DNA of 64,000 bases from Sandarakinorhabdus sp. AAP62 (GTDB lineage: Bacteria > Pseudomonadota > Alphaproteobacteria > Sphingomonadales > Sphingomonadaceae), in assembly GCF_000331225.1 (NCBI RefSeq), contig NZ_ANFY01000017.1, positions 124,001 to 188,000 on the forward strand, written 5' to 3'. How positions within the stretch are numbered: the stretch's first letter is position 1; every line of letters begins with the position of its first letter. The position numbers and the translations under genes were made by a program. This document shows, piece by piece, positions 8,188-17,103 of the stretch. The notes under the pieces were generated by a model. It had not been told where the DNA came from, did not search any database, and was given only the letters and a program-made list of their open reading frames with translations.

Positions 8188-10227
8188 ATGGCCGCCATCA
8201 ACAACGTCGTCGACCTTTCGAAAGACGGTGAAATTGCCGTCGTTACGGTCAATTCGCCGCCAGTCAACGCGCTCTCGGCCGATGTGCGCGATGGCCTGGC
8301 AGGGGCGTTTGCCGCCATCGCCGCCGATTCTGCGGTGAAAGCGGCCGTGCTGGTCTGCGCCGGCCGCACCTTCATCGCCGGGGCCGACATTTCCGAATTC
8401 GGCAAACCGCCGCGCGGCGCCGCCCTGCCCGCCGTGCAGGATGCGATGGAGAGCTCACCCGTCCCCGTCATCGCTGCCATCCACGGCACCGCGCTGGGCG
8501 GCGGCCTGGAAGTGGCGCTGTGCGCACATTACCGGGTGAGCGATGCCAAGGCCAAGTTTGGCCTGCCGGAAGTGAAGCTGGGGCTGCTGCCCGGTGCCGG
8601 CGGCACGCAGCGACTGCCGCGCATCGTTGGCGCCAGGAAGGCCACCGAAATGGTGACCAGCGGCGCGCAGATGGGCGCCAAGGATGCGCTGGCCACCGGG
8701 CTGGTCGACGAAGTGGTGGACGGTGACTTGACCGCCGGTGCCATCGCCTTCGCCCGCAAGATATTGGCGGAAAAACGCCCGCTCAAGAAAGTCCGCGACG
8801 ACAGCAGCAAGCTGGGCGGCGACGCGGCCAGCTTGGCACCGTTCTTCGCGGAATTCCGCAAGGCCAATGCCAAGGCGTTCAAGGGCTTTGACGCGCCGGA
8901 AGCCAATATCAAGTGCATCGAAGCCGCTGTTGCCCTGCCGTTCGAAGAGGGGCTGAAGGTCGAACGCAGCGAATTCATGAAGCTGATGACCGGCCTGCAA
9001 TCGGCGGCCCAGCGCCACGTGTTCTTCGCCGAACGCGCGGCCGCCAAGATTGACGGCCTGCCGGCGGACATGCAGCCACTGCCGGTGAAGAAGGTGGGCG
9101 TGATCGGCGCCGGCACCATGGGCGGCGGCATTTCGATGAACTTCCTCAGCGTCGGCATCCCCGTCACCATCGTCGAGATGAAGCAGGAGGCGCTGGATCG
9201 CGGCGTTGCCATCATCCGCAAGAATTATCAGAACAGCGCCGACAAGGGCCGCTTCCCGCAGAGCGAGGTCGAAGCCCGCATGGGCCGGCTGACGCCGACG
9301 CTCGACATGAACGACCTCTCGACATGCGACCTGATCATCGAAGCCGTGTTCGAGAATATGGCGATCAAGAAGGATATCTTCGGCAAACTGGACAAGATTG
9401 CCAAGCCCGGCGCCATCCTGGCCAGCAACACGTCCTATCTCGACGTCGACGAGATCGCCTCGGCCACGTCGCGCCCCGAATATGTGCTGGGCATGCATTA
9501 TTTCTCGCCGGCCAACGTGATGCGCCTGCTCGAGGTGGTGCGCGGCGCCAAGACCGATCCGCAGGTGCTGGCGACCGCCATGGCCATCGGCAAGGCCACC
9601 GGAAAGATCGCCGTGGTCGCTGGCGTGTGCCACGGCTTCATCGGCAACCGCATGCTCAGCCGCCGCCAGCAGCAGGCCAATCTGTTGATGCTGGAAGGCG
9701 CCGCGCCGGCCGATATCGACCGCGTGCTGACCGATTTCGGTTTCCCGATGGGCCCGTTCCAGATGAGCGATCTGGCTGGCCTCGACATCGGCTGGAACGC
9801 CGAGACCAGCAAGGGCGAAACCGTGCGCGACCGCCTGTGCGAAGCCGGCTTGCGCGGCCAGAAGAACGGCAAGGGCTTCTATGTCTATGACGAGAACCGC
9901 AACCGCACGCCCAACCCGGAAGCGCTGGCCATCATCGACGCCTACGCAGTCGAAAAGGGCATCAACCGCCGCACCATCGACGATCAGGAGATCCTGGAAC
10001 GCTGCCTGTTCCCGATGGTGAACGAAGGCGCGCGCATCCTCGCCGAAGGCAAGGCCCAGCGCGCCAGCGATATCGATATCGTCTGGATCAATGGCTATGG
10101 CTGGCCGGTCTATCGCGGCGGCCCGATGTTCTGGGCGCAGAATGATGTGGGCCGCGAGCGCATCATCGAAGTGCTGGAAAAGATGGGCGAAGAGGTTTCG
10201 CCCGTGTTGAAGGACGGCTGGAAATAA
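8188..10227 (+). CDS. fused enoyl-CoA hydratase / 3-hydroxyacyl-CoA dehydrogenase
   Basis: Two consecutive steps of fatty acid beta-oxidation in one 679-residue protein. The N-terminal crotonase domain (about 1-190) has the oxyanion-hole segment [12 protein letters not shown] and both catalytic glutamates (GGGLEVALC and [15 protein letters not shown]). The NAD-binding domain starts at [15 protein letters not shown] (about 297), followed by [15 protein letters not shown] and two C-terminal helical domains. It resembles FadJ/FadB-type or plant multifunctional enzymes. No thiolase gene lies alongside. The start follows GGGGAGGAA. Cytoplasmic. Confidence 0.95.
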   Translation: MAAINNVVDLSKDGEIAVVTVNSPPVNALSADVRDGLAGAFAAIAADSAVKAAVLVCAGRTFIAGADISEFGKPPRGAALPAVQDAMESSPVPVIAAIHGTALGGGLEVALCAHYRVSDAKAKFGLPEVKLGLLPGAGGTQRLPRIVGARKATEMVTSGAQMGAKDALATGLVDEVVDGDLTAGAIAFARKILAEKRPLKKVRDDSSKLGGDAASLAPFFAEFRKANAKAFKGFDAPEANIKCIEAAVALPFEEGLKVERSEFMKLMTGLQSAAQRHVFFAERAAAKIDGLPADMQPLPVKKVGVIGAGTMGGGISMNFLSVGIPVTIVEMKQEALDRGVAIIRKNYQNSADKGRFPQSEVEARMGRLTPTLDMNDLSTCDLIIEAVFENMAIKKDIFGKLDKIAKPGAILASNTSYLDVDEIASATSRPEYVLGMHYFSPANVMRLLEVVRGAKTDPQVLATAMAIGKATGKIAVVAGVCHGFIGNRMLSRRQQQANLLMLEGAAPADIDRVLTDFGFPMGPFQMSDLAGLDIGWNAETSKGETVRDRLCEAGLRGQKNGKGFYVYDENRNRTPNPEALAIIDAYAVEKGINRRTIDDQEILERCLFPMVNEGARILAEGKAQRASDIDIVWINGYGWPVYRGGPMFWAQNDVGRERIIEVLEKMGEEVSPVLKDGWK

Positions 10228-10242
10228 GCCGCACCAACCGCT

Positions 10243-10268
10243 GCCACCCCGGCTTGCGCCGGGGTGGC
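10243..10268 (+). terminator. 11-bp perfect hairpin after the beta-oxidation gene
   Basis: GCCACCCCGGC, a TTGC loop and GCCGGGGTGGC form a very stable stem 15 bp after the stop codon. Outer AACC/GGTT can extend it. No U-tract follows. It lies just upstream of the DUF3089 start. Confidence 0.6.
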
Positions 10269-10290
10269 GAACTGGTTCAGGATGCAGCCC

Positions 10291-11442
10291 ATGAAGCTGC
10301 ACCTCCTCCCCCTGCTCGTCCTCCTCGCCGCGCCAGCCATCGCCCAGCCCGCGCCTGCGCCGGATTATCGCAAACCGGAAAGCTGGCTCTGCCGGCCTGG
10401 CGCCAAGGACCCGTGCAGTGGTGATGCCAGCGCGTCGCGGGTAGCGGCCAATGCGGTCGTCACGCTCGACATGCTGCCGCCCGCGAAAAAGCCGAAGATC
10501 GACTGTTTCTACGTCTATCCCACGGTTTCGACGGACCCGACGCCCAACAGCGACATGACCGCCGATCCGGCCGAGATCGGCGTGGCCCAGGCGCAGGCCG
10601 CCCCGTTCCGCCAGGCTTGCCGGGTGTTCGCGCCACTCTATCGCCAGGTCACGCTGGCGACGCTGCGTGATCGCATGCTGGGCAAGCCGGTCACCGCCGA
10701 TCTCGCCATGGGCCTGCGCGATGTTTCTGCCGCGTTTGCCGATTACATGAAGCACGACAACAAGGGGCGCGGCGTCATCCTGATCGGCCACAGCCAGGGC
10801 AGCGGCGTGCTGAAGGCGCTGATCCAGACCGAGATCGAAGGCAAGCCGGTGGCCAAGCAGATCATCGCCGCCTATCTGGCCGGCCATAATGTGCTGGTGC
10901 CGCAGGGACAGGATGTGGGCGGTGATTTCAAGTCCACGCCCTTGTGCCGTTCCGCCACGCAAACCGGCTGCGTCGTTTCCTGGGTGTCTTTCCGTGACAC
11001 CATGCCGGTGCCGCCCGCCAGCCTGTATGGCCGCCCGCCCGCCACGGCCCCGGCTGGGATGGCAGTGGCCTGCACCAATCCGGCGGCGCTTTCAGGAGGC
11101 CGCACCGCGCTGCGCCCGTTGATGGTCAATCGCACCGGCATTGTCGACAGCGGCACCCCGGTGCCGAAATGGGCCAAGGGCCGCAACATCTACACGCCGT
11201 TCGTTGCCCTGCCCGGCCTGCTGACGGGTGAGTGCATGAACCGCGAGAACGCCAATGTGCTGTCCATCGGCATCAATGCCGATCCGTCCGATCCGCGCAC
11301 CGATACGATCAATGGCGACGTGATGGTGGGCGGTCAGATCGTGCCCGGCTGGGGCCTGCACCTGATCGACATGCAGGTGGCAATGGAGGATCTGGTCGAT
11401 CTGGCGAAATCGCAGGGCAATCGCTGGCTGCGGCAACGCTGA
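10291..11442 (+). CDS. exported DUF3089 alpha/beta-hydrolase-like protein
   Basis: 383 residues with a signal peptide (MKLHLLPLLVLLAAPAIAQP) followed by a DUF3089 domain. The family resembles lipases and esterases: the nucleophile elbow is GHSQGS (near residue 169) and the early motif DCFYVYPTV is typical. Its substrate is unknown. The MKL start at 10291 begins directly at the signal peptide, while ATG 10282 and earlier codons would put a tail in front of it. It is followed 36 bp later by msrB. Confidence 0.85.
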   Translation: MKLHLLPLLVLLAAPAIAQPAPAPDYRKPESWLCRPGAKDPCSGDASASRVAANAVVTLDMLPPAKKPKIDCFYVYPTVSTDPTPNSDMTADPAEIGVAQAQAAPFRQACRVFAPLYRQVTLATLRDRMLGKPVTADLAMGLRDVSAAFADYMKHDNKGRGVILIGHSQGSGVLKALIQTEIEGKPVAKQIIAAYLAGHNVLVPQGQDVGGDFKSTPLCRSATQTGCVVSWVSFRDTMPVPPASLYGRPPATAPAGMAVACTNPAALSGGRTALRPLMVNRTGIVDSGTPVPKWAKGRNIYTPFVALPGLLTGECMNRENANVLSIGINADPSDPRTDTINGDVMVGGQIVPGWGLHLIDMQVAMEDLVDLAKSQGNRWLRQR

Positions 11443-11478
11443 ACGTAACTTTTCCGACGCTGCTGCGTATATTGGGGC

Positions 11479-11958
11479 ATGACCACAAGACGCACCCTCC
11501 TCGGCCTGCTGGCCGCCCTGCCCTTCACTGCCACCCCGGCCATCGCCGCCGGCAAGGCCTTTGCCGTCAGCTTCACGCCCGATGAGTGGCGGCGCAAGCT
11601 GGGCAAGGATGCCTATGCCGTGCTGCGCGAAGAGGCCACCGAACGGCCCTTCACATCGCCGCTCAACAATGAGAAACGCGCCGGCACCTTCGTCTGCCGC
11701 GGCTGCGCGCTGCCGCTGTTCAGTTCAGCGCACAAGTTTGACAGCGGCACCGGCTGGCCGAGTTTCTGGCAGCCGATTTCCAAGGCCGCCATCGGTTCCA
11801 CGCGCGACACCAGCTATTTCATGGTCCGCACCGAAGTGCATTGCAGCCGCTGCGGCGGCCACCAGGGCCATGTGTTTGACGATGGCCCCAAGCCAACGGG
11901 CCTGCGTTACTGCATCAACGGCCTGTCCCTCCAGTTCATCCCCGGGAAAACCGCATGA
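11479..11958 (+). CDS. msrB: exported peptide-methionine (R)-S-oxide reductase
   Basis: Reduces the R isomer of methionine sulfoxide in proteins. The 159 residues start with an RR-containing signal peptide (MTTRRTLLGLLAALPFTATPAIAA), possibly Tat-dependent, so it should act in the periplasm. Structural zinc cysteines are in CRGCALPLF and CSRCGGHQGHVF; the catalytic Cys is in RYCINGLSLQF near the C-terminus. It overlaps msrA by 4 bp (ATGA), so both stereoisomers are dealt with by one operon. Confidence 0.94.
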   Translation: MTTRRTLLGLLAALPFTATPAIAAGKAFAVSFTPDEWRRKLGKDAYAVLREEATERPFTSPLNNEKRAGTFVCRGCALPLFSSAHKFDSGTGWPSFWQPISKAAIGSTRDTSYFMVRTEVHCSRCGGHQGHVFDDGPKPTGLRYCINGLSLQFIPGKTA

Positions 11959-12611
11959 AGCGCCTTGTCCTGGCTCTCGCCATTCTCGCCACCCCCGCCT
12001 GCGCTGCCGAACGCATGGTGCTGGCCCCTGCCCCGGCCGTTGATGCGCCACTCACCAAGGGCCCGCTGCAGAAAGCCGTTTTTGCCGGCGGCTGTTTCTG
12101 GGGTGTGGAAGGCGTATTCGAACGGGTGAAGGGCGTGCGCTCCGCCGTGTCGGGCTATGCCGGCGGCGCCAAGGCCACCGCCATTTATGAAGTGACCGGC
12201 AGCGGCCTGACCGGCCATGCCGAGGCGGTTGAGGTGACGTACGACCCAGCGGTGGTGAGCTACGGCACACTGCTGCGCGTCTTCTTCTCGGTCGCGCATG
12301 ATCCGACCCAACTGAACCGCCAGGGCCCCGATACCGGCAGCCAATATCGCAGCGCGCTGTTCACCCGCGGCGCGGAGCAGGAACGGATTGCGAAGGCCTA
12401 TGTGGCACAGCTGGAAAAGGCCGGCACCTGGAAGCCGAAGATCGTCACGACCTTCGAAGGCGCCAAGCCTTTCTATGCCGGTGAGGGTTACCACCAGAAT
12501 TACCTGCGCGCCCACCCGACGCAGCCCTATATCGTGTGGAATGACATTCCCAAGGTGGAGGGGTTCAAGCGGCTGTTTCCGCAGTTGTGGAGTGAGAAGC
12601 CGGCGGCGTAG
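11955..12611 (+). CDS. msrA: exported peptide-methionine (S)-S-oxide reductase
   Basis: Companion of msrB for the S isomer. The 218 residues start with a signal peptide (MKRLVLALAILATPACAAE); the catalytic motif GGCFWGVEGVFE follows at about 46-57 and the rest (GYAGG, YHQNYLR) is canonical. Paired export of MsrB and MsrA suggests repair of oxidised envelope proteins. How the periplasmic pair is reduced is not visible here, as no DsbD- or MsrQ-like partner is adjacent. Confidence 0.94.
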   Translation: MKRLVLALAILATPACAAERMVLAPAPAVDAPLTKGPLQKAVFAGGCFWGVEGVFERVKGVRSAVSGYAGGAKATAIYEVTGSGLTGHAEAVEVTYDPAVVSYGTLLRVFFSVAHDPTQLNRQGPDTGSQYRSALFTRGAEQERIAKAYVAQLEKAGTWKPKIVTTFEGAKPFYAGEGYHQNYLRAHPTQPYIVWNDIPKVEGFKRLFPQLWSEKPAA

Positions 12612-12835
12612 TTGTTCCCCTCCCGTTGGCTGCACCGGCCTTCGGCTCAGGGGAGCGGTCGGGGGTGGGGACGTGCCGCAAAACTCCTCCCGCTCATGCC
12701 GAGCCTGTCGAGGCACCCCAAGATCTCTGAGGCACCCCCTGCGAGCGCGGCCGGCGGCGAAGCCGCCGAGTCCGCTTGGGGTGTTTAAGGAAGAAGGAAG
12801 AAAGAGCGTGGCAAAGCCACGCCGTCGGACGAGTC
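12612..12835. repeat. repeat-rich spacer between msrA and pntB (dispersed-repeat copies)
   Basis: Contains a degenerate CCCCTCCC...GGGG palindrome (about 12617-12675). Next is a CATGCCGAGCCTGTCGAGGC segment (about 12695-12714) resembling a short repeat common in alphaproteobacterial and other GC-rich genomes. Hairpins CGGCGGC-GAA-GCCGCCG (about 12761) and GCGTGGC-AAA-GCCACGC (about 12806) follow. No gene is supported here. Confidence 0.5.
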
Positions 12836-12865
12836 AAAAAAGGCGGCCTGAGGGGCCGCCTTTTT
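12836..12865. terminator. bidirectional rho-independent terminator between msrA and pntB
   Basis: Stem AGGCGGCC (12841-12848) and GGCCGCCT (12854-12861) are flanked by AAAAA on the left and TTTTT on the right. It therefore reads as a U-tailed terminator on both strands, serving the converging msrBA and pnt operons. Confidence 0.85.
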
Positions 12866-12928
12866 CGCTCGCCGTCCGATCTTGCCGGAGTCGGCAAATA
12901 GCTCCGCTATTTGCGCGCCCGGCGGCGA

Positions 12929-14374
12929 TTAATGCCCGCCCCCATTCAGCGCCTTCACGATATTTTCCACCATCTTCTTCGCATCCGCCAGCAGCATCAT
13001 GGTGTTGTCGGCATAGAACACCGGGTTGTCCACGCCGGCATAACCCACACCGCCCATCGAGCGCTTCACGAACAGCACGGTCTTGGCCTTTTCGACGTCC
13101 AGGATCGGCATGCCGTAAATCGGGCTGGTCTTGTCGGTCTTGGCCAGCGGGTTGGTCACGTCGTTGGCGCCGATGACGAAGGCGACATCGCACTGGCCGA
13201 ACTCGCTGTTGATGTCTTCCAGTTCGAACACTTCATCATAGGGCACATTGGCTTCCGCCAGCAGCACGTTCATGTGGCCGGGCATGCGGCCCGCCACCGG
13301 GTGGATGGCGTATTTGACGCTCACGCCTTCCTTCTTCAGCAGATCGCCCATTTCGCGCAGCGCGTGCTGGGCCTGGGAAACCGCCATGCCATAGCCCGGC
13401 ACGATGATCACGGTTTCGGCGTTCTGCATGATGAAGGCGGCATCGTCGGCCGAACCGGCCTTGTAGGCCTTCTGGATGACTTCGCCCTTGGCGCCGCCGC
13501 TGCCCGAATCCGCGCCAAAGCCGCCGGCGATGACGCTGATGAAGCTGCGGTTCATCGCCTTGCACATGATGTACGAGAGGATCGCGCCCGACGAACCGAC
13601 CAGCGCGCCGGTGATGATCATCGCGGTGTTCTGCAGGGTGAAGCCCATCGCCGCGGCGGCCCAGCCCGAATAGCTGTTCAGCATCGAGATGACGACCGGC
13701 ATGTCAGCCCCGCCGATCGGGATGATCAGCGTCACACCGATGACGAAGCTGAGGCCCAGGATGACCCACAACAGCGGGCCCTGGCCCATGCCGGCAGCCG
13801 CATCAAAGGCAAACACGCCGGTGAGCACGATGATGCCGGCCAGCACGCCCAGGTTGATGACGTGGCGCGCTGGCAGCAGGATCGGCGAGCCCGACATGCG
13901 GCCCGAAAGCTTGAGGAAGGCGATGATCGAGCCGGAGAAGGTGATGGCCCCGATGGCAACGCCCAGGCCCATTTCGACGCGGCTGACAGCCAGGATCGCG
14001 CCCGTGGCGGCATCGGTGATGCCGAAGGCACCCGGATTGAGATAGGCCGCGCAGCCGACCAGCACGGCGGCCATGCCAACCAGGCTGTGGAAGCCCGCGA
14101 CCAGTTCCGGCATCGCCGTCATCTGGATGCGCTGGGCGATCACCCAGCCAATGCCGCCGCCAATGGCGATGGCGCCAATGATCAGCTCCAGGCCGGTCGG
14201 GCGCAGGGCAAGCGTGGTGCCCACCGCGATCAGCATGCCGATCATGCCGTTGCGGTTGCCCGCCTGACTGGATTCCGGCGACGACAGCCCGCGCAGGGCG
14301 AGAATGAAGAGCACACCGGCGGCGAGATAGGCCAGAACGGCCCAGGCCGGGGTAGCGGCGACTGCGTGTTCCAT
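12929..14374 (-). CDS. pntB: NAD(P) transhydrogenase subunit beta
   Basis: Membrane subunit of the proton-translocating transhydrogenase that makes NADPH from NADH and NADP+ using the proton gradient. The 481 residues contain about nine hydrophobic helices in the first ~270 residues. The NADP-binding domain III at the C-terminus shows IVPGYGMAVSQAQHAL and VAFVIGANDVTNP. It is last in the pntA1-pntA2-pntB operon, 18 bp after pntA2. Between its stop and the terminator lies another small hairpin (GCAAATAG/CTATTTGC, about 12894-12914). Confidence 0.96.
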   Translation of the reverse strand: MEHAVAATPAWAVLAYLAAGVLFILALRGLSSPESSQAGNRNGMIGMLIAVGTTLALRPTGLELIIGAIAIGGGIGWVIAQRIQMTAMPELVAGFHSLVGMAAVLVGCAAYLNPGAFGITDAATGAILAVSRVEMGLGVAIGAITFSGSIIAFLKLSGRMSGSPILLPARHVINLGVLAGIIVLTGVFAFDAAAGMGQGPLLWVILGLSFVIGVTLIIPIGGADMPVVISMLNSYSGWAAAAMGFTLQNTAMIITGALVGSSGAILSYIMCKAMNRSFISVIAGGFGADSGSGGAKGEVIQKAYKAGSADDAAFIMQNAETVIIVPGYGMAVSQAQHALREMGDLLKKEGVSVKYAIHPVAGRMPGHMNVLLAEANVPYDEVFELEDINSEFGQCDVAFVIGANDVTNPLAKTDKTSPIYGMPILDVEKAKTVLFVKRSMGGVGYAGVDNPVFYADNTMMLLADAKKMVENIVKALNGGGH

Positions 14375-14392
14375 GGTCGTTTGCCCCTGCCC

Positions 14393-14704
14393 TTACTTCG
14401 AAGCCGCCGGCTTCTTGTCTTTTTTCTTGTACATGGCGAGCATGCGGCGCGTGACGGCAAAGCCGCCAAAGATGTTGACGCTGGCCAGCACGACGCCCAG
14501 CAGGCCCAGCCACTGCGACAGGCCACCACCATCGGTGATGGCACCCGCCGCGGCCGCGATCAGCGCGCCGACGATGATCACCGATGAAATGGCGTTGGTG
14601 ACGGCCATCAGCGGCGTGTGCAGCGCCGGGGTGACTGACCACACGACATAATAGCCGACGAACACCGCCAGCACGAAGATCGACAGGATCGACAGGAAAT
14701 CCAT
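14393..14704 (-). CDS. pntA2: NAD(P) transhydrogenase subunit alpha, membrane part
   Basis: 103 residues with about three transmembrane helices (LSILSIFVLAVFVGYYVVW, VTNAISSVIIVGALIAAAAG, GLLGVVLASVNIFGGFAV) and a lysine-rich tail (YKKKDKKPAASK). It is the separate membrane piece that is fused to the NAD-binding part in enterobacterial PntA. It sits between pntA1 and pntB with short gaps. Confidence 0.93.
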   Translation of the reverse strand: MDFLSILSIFVLAVFVGYYVVWSVTPALHTPLMAVTNAISSVIIVGALIAAAAGAITDGGGLSQWLGLLGVVLASVNIFGGFAVTRRMLAMYKKKDKKPAASK

Positions 14705-14715
14705 GTGCGTGCCCC

Positions 14716-15843
14716 TTAACCCAGCAGCCGTTCGTGGACGACGGCGCCGCCCTCGGTCAGCTTGATGCCCTTCACGATGTCGTCATCGGCCGGCCACACG
14801 GCGGCCTTGGCCTCCTTGTCCCAGAAGGCGCTGATCATGTTGAACAGGTTGCGGCTGTAGAGCGCGCTGGCATCCGGCGACATGCGGCTGGCCGGATTGC
14901 TGTGGCCGATGATCTTGACGCCGTGACGCTCCACCACCTGGCCAGCGACGGCGCCTTCGACGTTGCCGCCGCTGTCCACCGCCAAGTCGACGATCACGCT
15001 GCCTGGCCGCATCGAGGCAACCTGCGCATCGGTGATCAGGCGTGGTGCCGGCCGGCCCGGGATCAGTGCGGTGGTGATGACGATATCCTGCTTGGCGATG
15101 TGCGAGGATACCAGTTCGGCCTGCGCCGCCTTGTATTCATCGCTCATTTCGGTGGCATAGCCGCCGGCGCCTTCGCCGCTGATGCCCGCCACCTTCTCGA
15201 CAAAGATCGCCTTGGCACCAAGCGATTCAATCTGTTCCTTGGTGGCCGACCGCACGTCGGTGGCCGAAACCAGCCCGCCCAGACGGCGCGCCGTGGCGAT
15301 GGCCTGCAGGCCGGCAACGCCAACGCCCATGATGAACACGCGCGCGGCGGAAATGGTGCCGGCGGCCGTCATCATCATCGGGAAGGCGCGGCCATAGGCT
15401 TCGCCGGCATCGATCACCGCCTTGTACCCGGCGAGGTTCGACTGGCTGGACAGCACGTCCATCGATTGCGCGCGCGTGGTGCGCGGCATGAATTCCATCG
15501 CATAGGCGATCAGGCCGGCCCCGGCATAAGCGTCAATCTTGGCGCGATCGGTGAAGGGCGACTGGATGGCAGCCACGATCGTGCCCGCCTTGATGCCCGG
15601 CAGATCGGACAGCGCCGGCCCCTGCACGCCCAACACCATATCGGCGCCGGCAATCACATCGGCGCGAGCAGCCACGGTGGCCCCGGCAGCGGCATAATCG
15701 GCATCGTTGATCCGGGCACCAAAGCCGGCACCGGTTTCCACCGCCACACTGGCGCCCAGGCCGATCAGCTTCTTCACCGTTTCCGGGGTGGCAGCGACGC
15801 GCGTTTCAACGCCGCCGGCTTCCTTCAGCACCGCGATCTTCAT
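14716..15843 (-). CDS. pntA1: NAD(P) transhydrogenase subunit alpha, NAD-binding part
   Basis: 375-residue soluble domain I that binds NAD(H), related to alanine dehydrogenase. Start MKIAVLKEAGGVETRVAATPETV is canonical, so ATG 15843 is used and the upstream frame (overlapping the subunit IV gene) is rejected. The Rossmann region VFIMGVGVAGLQAIATARRLGG and the RSATKEQIESLGA segment are visible. It ends without the membrane helices, which are coded by pntA2, 11 bp downstream. Confidence 0.95.
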   Translation of the reverse strand: MKIAVLKEAGGVETRVAATPETVKKLIGLGASVAVETGAGFGARINDADYAAAGATVAARADVIAGADMVLGVQGPALSDLPGIKAGTIVAAIQSPFTDRAKIDAYAGAGLIAYAMEFMPRTTRAQSMDVLSSQSNLAGYKAVIDAGEAYGRAFPMMMTAAGTISAARVFIMGVGVAGLQAIATARRLGGLVSATDVRSATKEQIESLGAKAIFVEKVAGISGEGAGGYATEMSDEYKAAQAELVSSHIAKQDIVITTALIPGRPAPRLITDAQVASMRPGSVIVDLAVDSGGNVEGAVAGQVVERHGVKIIGHSNPASRMSPDASALYSRNLFNMISAFWDKEAKAAVWPADDDIVKGIKLTEGGAVVHERLLG

Positions 15844-15869
15844 GGTTCCGCCCCCAAGCTGCGCTGCAA

Positions 15870-15995
15870 TCAGACCAGGAACACGTAGAGCGCGACCACC
15901 ACCACGATCACGAAGATCGTGCCCCACTTGGTGAAGCCAGTGAAGCTTTCATAGGTGGAACGGTGGCTGTCGTTCTGCTGTTCGTTGCTGGCCAT
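15870..15995 (-). CDS. aa3-type cytochrome c oxidase subunit IV (41 residues)
   Basis: A short gene with product beginning MASNEQQNDSHRSTYESF and ending in one transmembrane helix (WGTIFVIVVVVALYVFLV). This is the pattern of bacterial aa3-oxidase subunit IV: a polar N-terminus with YE..TGF followed by a single helix. It lies 26 bp upstream of pntA1 and is probably co-transcribed. The other oxidase genes are not in the window, so its use as an oxidase subunit is inferred from family and length. Confidence 0.85.
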   Translation of the reverse strand: MASNEQQNDSHRSTYESFTGFTKWGTIFVIVVVVALYVFLV

Positions 15996-16101
15996 GGCTG
16001 GCGAAACCCTCGTTGAATTGCAGTGGCGGGTTGCAAAACCGCAACCCGTGCAGGTTGCCTGTTAGCAGACACGGCGCGGCTGTGAAGGGGCAAATGCCCG
16101 C

Positions 16102-17103
16102 TCAGGCCAGCGCAGGATGGCAGGCCCGCCAAAGCGTGAGGGCCTGCACGGTTTCCGGAACATCATGTACGCGAATGATCTGCACCCCGGCATTGGCCCC
16201 GGCCAGCGCCAGCGCCAGGCTGCCGGGCAGGCGCTGCTCCACCGGCACTTCACCCGTGAGCTTTGAAATCAAGGACTTGCGGCTTGCTCCGAGCAGGATC
16301 GGCACACCCAGGCCGTGCAGCAGGGTCAGACCCTTCAGCAGCGCAAGATTATGGGCAAGCCCCTTGCCGAAACCGATGCCGGGATCGGCGATGATGGCAT
16401 CGGGTGCGATCCCGCCGGCAATGGCTGCGGCAATCCGTCCCTCCAGCCAGTCGAACACGTCGAGCAGGGCGTTGTCATAGTGCGGTGCGATCTGCATCGT
16501 TTCGGGTGTGCCCTGGTGATGCATCAGGATCACCGGGCAGCCGCGCTGCGCCACCAGCGCCATGGCCGCCGGATCATGGCCCAGCGCGCTGACATCATTG
16601 ACGATCATCGCGCCTTCATCGAGCGCGACCGCCATCACGGGCGATTTGCGGGTATCGATCGAGATCGGCAGGCCCTTGAGGCCGCTCCACAACGGCGCCA
16701 ACCGCGCCAGTTCATCGGCCACAGGCAATGAAGGCGCGCCCGGACGGGTCGATTCCGCCCCCACGTCGATCATCGCAGCACCGGCCGCGTGCATGGAACG
16801 AGCAGCGGCAATGGCGGCATCCGGCGCGTCATGGCGGCCACCATCGGAAAAACTGTCGGGCGTGATGTTCAGGATGCCCATCACCAGCGGCAGCGGCTGC
16901 TCAAACCGGGCCAGCAGTGGGCGGGGCCGCGTCAATCGTTCCAACCAGTCCGTCGGCACATCGGCGGCGTCGATGATCCCTTTGCTGCCTTCCCGTGTCA
17001 GCACCTCGGCCCGCGCAAAGGAAAAGGGGCCGCCGGCCAGCGCCAGAGACCCCCTGCTTCCCTCGCCTGCGCTCACGATCGGGCGGTAATAGCGCCTCAC
17101 CAT
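16102..17103 (-). CDS. folP: dihydropteroate synthase
   Basis: Joins para-aminobenzoate to 6-hydroxymethyl-dihydropterin pyrophosphate in folate synthesis, and is the sulfonamide target. The catalytic TIM barrel starts at VMGILNITPDSFSDGG (about residue 74), with DVGAESTRPGA, DTRKSPVM and DPGIGFGKGLAHNLALL motifs. The 333-residue length reflects a ~70-residue N-terminal extension compared with the E. coli enzyme. Its start overlaps the end of the M13 peptidase gene by 7 bp, so the two are coupled. Confidence 0.95.
   Translation of the reverse strand: MVRRYYRPIVSAGEGSRGSLALAGGPFSFARAEVLTREGSKGIIDAADVPTDWLERLTRPRPLLARFEQPLPLVMGILNITPDSFSDGGRHDAPDAAIAAARSMHAAGAAMIDVGAESTRPGAPSLPVADELARLAPLWSGLKGLPISIDTRKSPVMAVALDEGAMIVNDVSALGHDPAAMALVAQRGCPVILMHHQGTPETMQIAPHYDNALLDVFDWLEGRIAAAIAGGIAPDAIIADPGIGFGKGLAHNLALLKGLTLLHGLGVPILLGASRKSLISKLTGEVPVEQRLPGSLALALAGANAGVQIIRVHDVPETVQALTLWRACHPALA

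Noticed and set aside
8455-10962. 835-codon open frame opposite the beta-oxidation gene
   Set aside because: Antisense shadow of a GC-rich gene: His/Arg/Gln-rich, no domain, no start site; the plus-strand gene has both enzyme domains.
12612-12928. Small gene between msrA and pntB
   Set aside because: The open frames are made of repeats and hairpins; a bidirectional terminator explains the end of the region.
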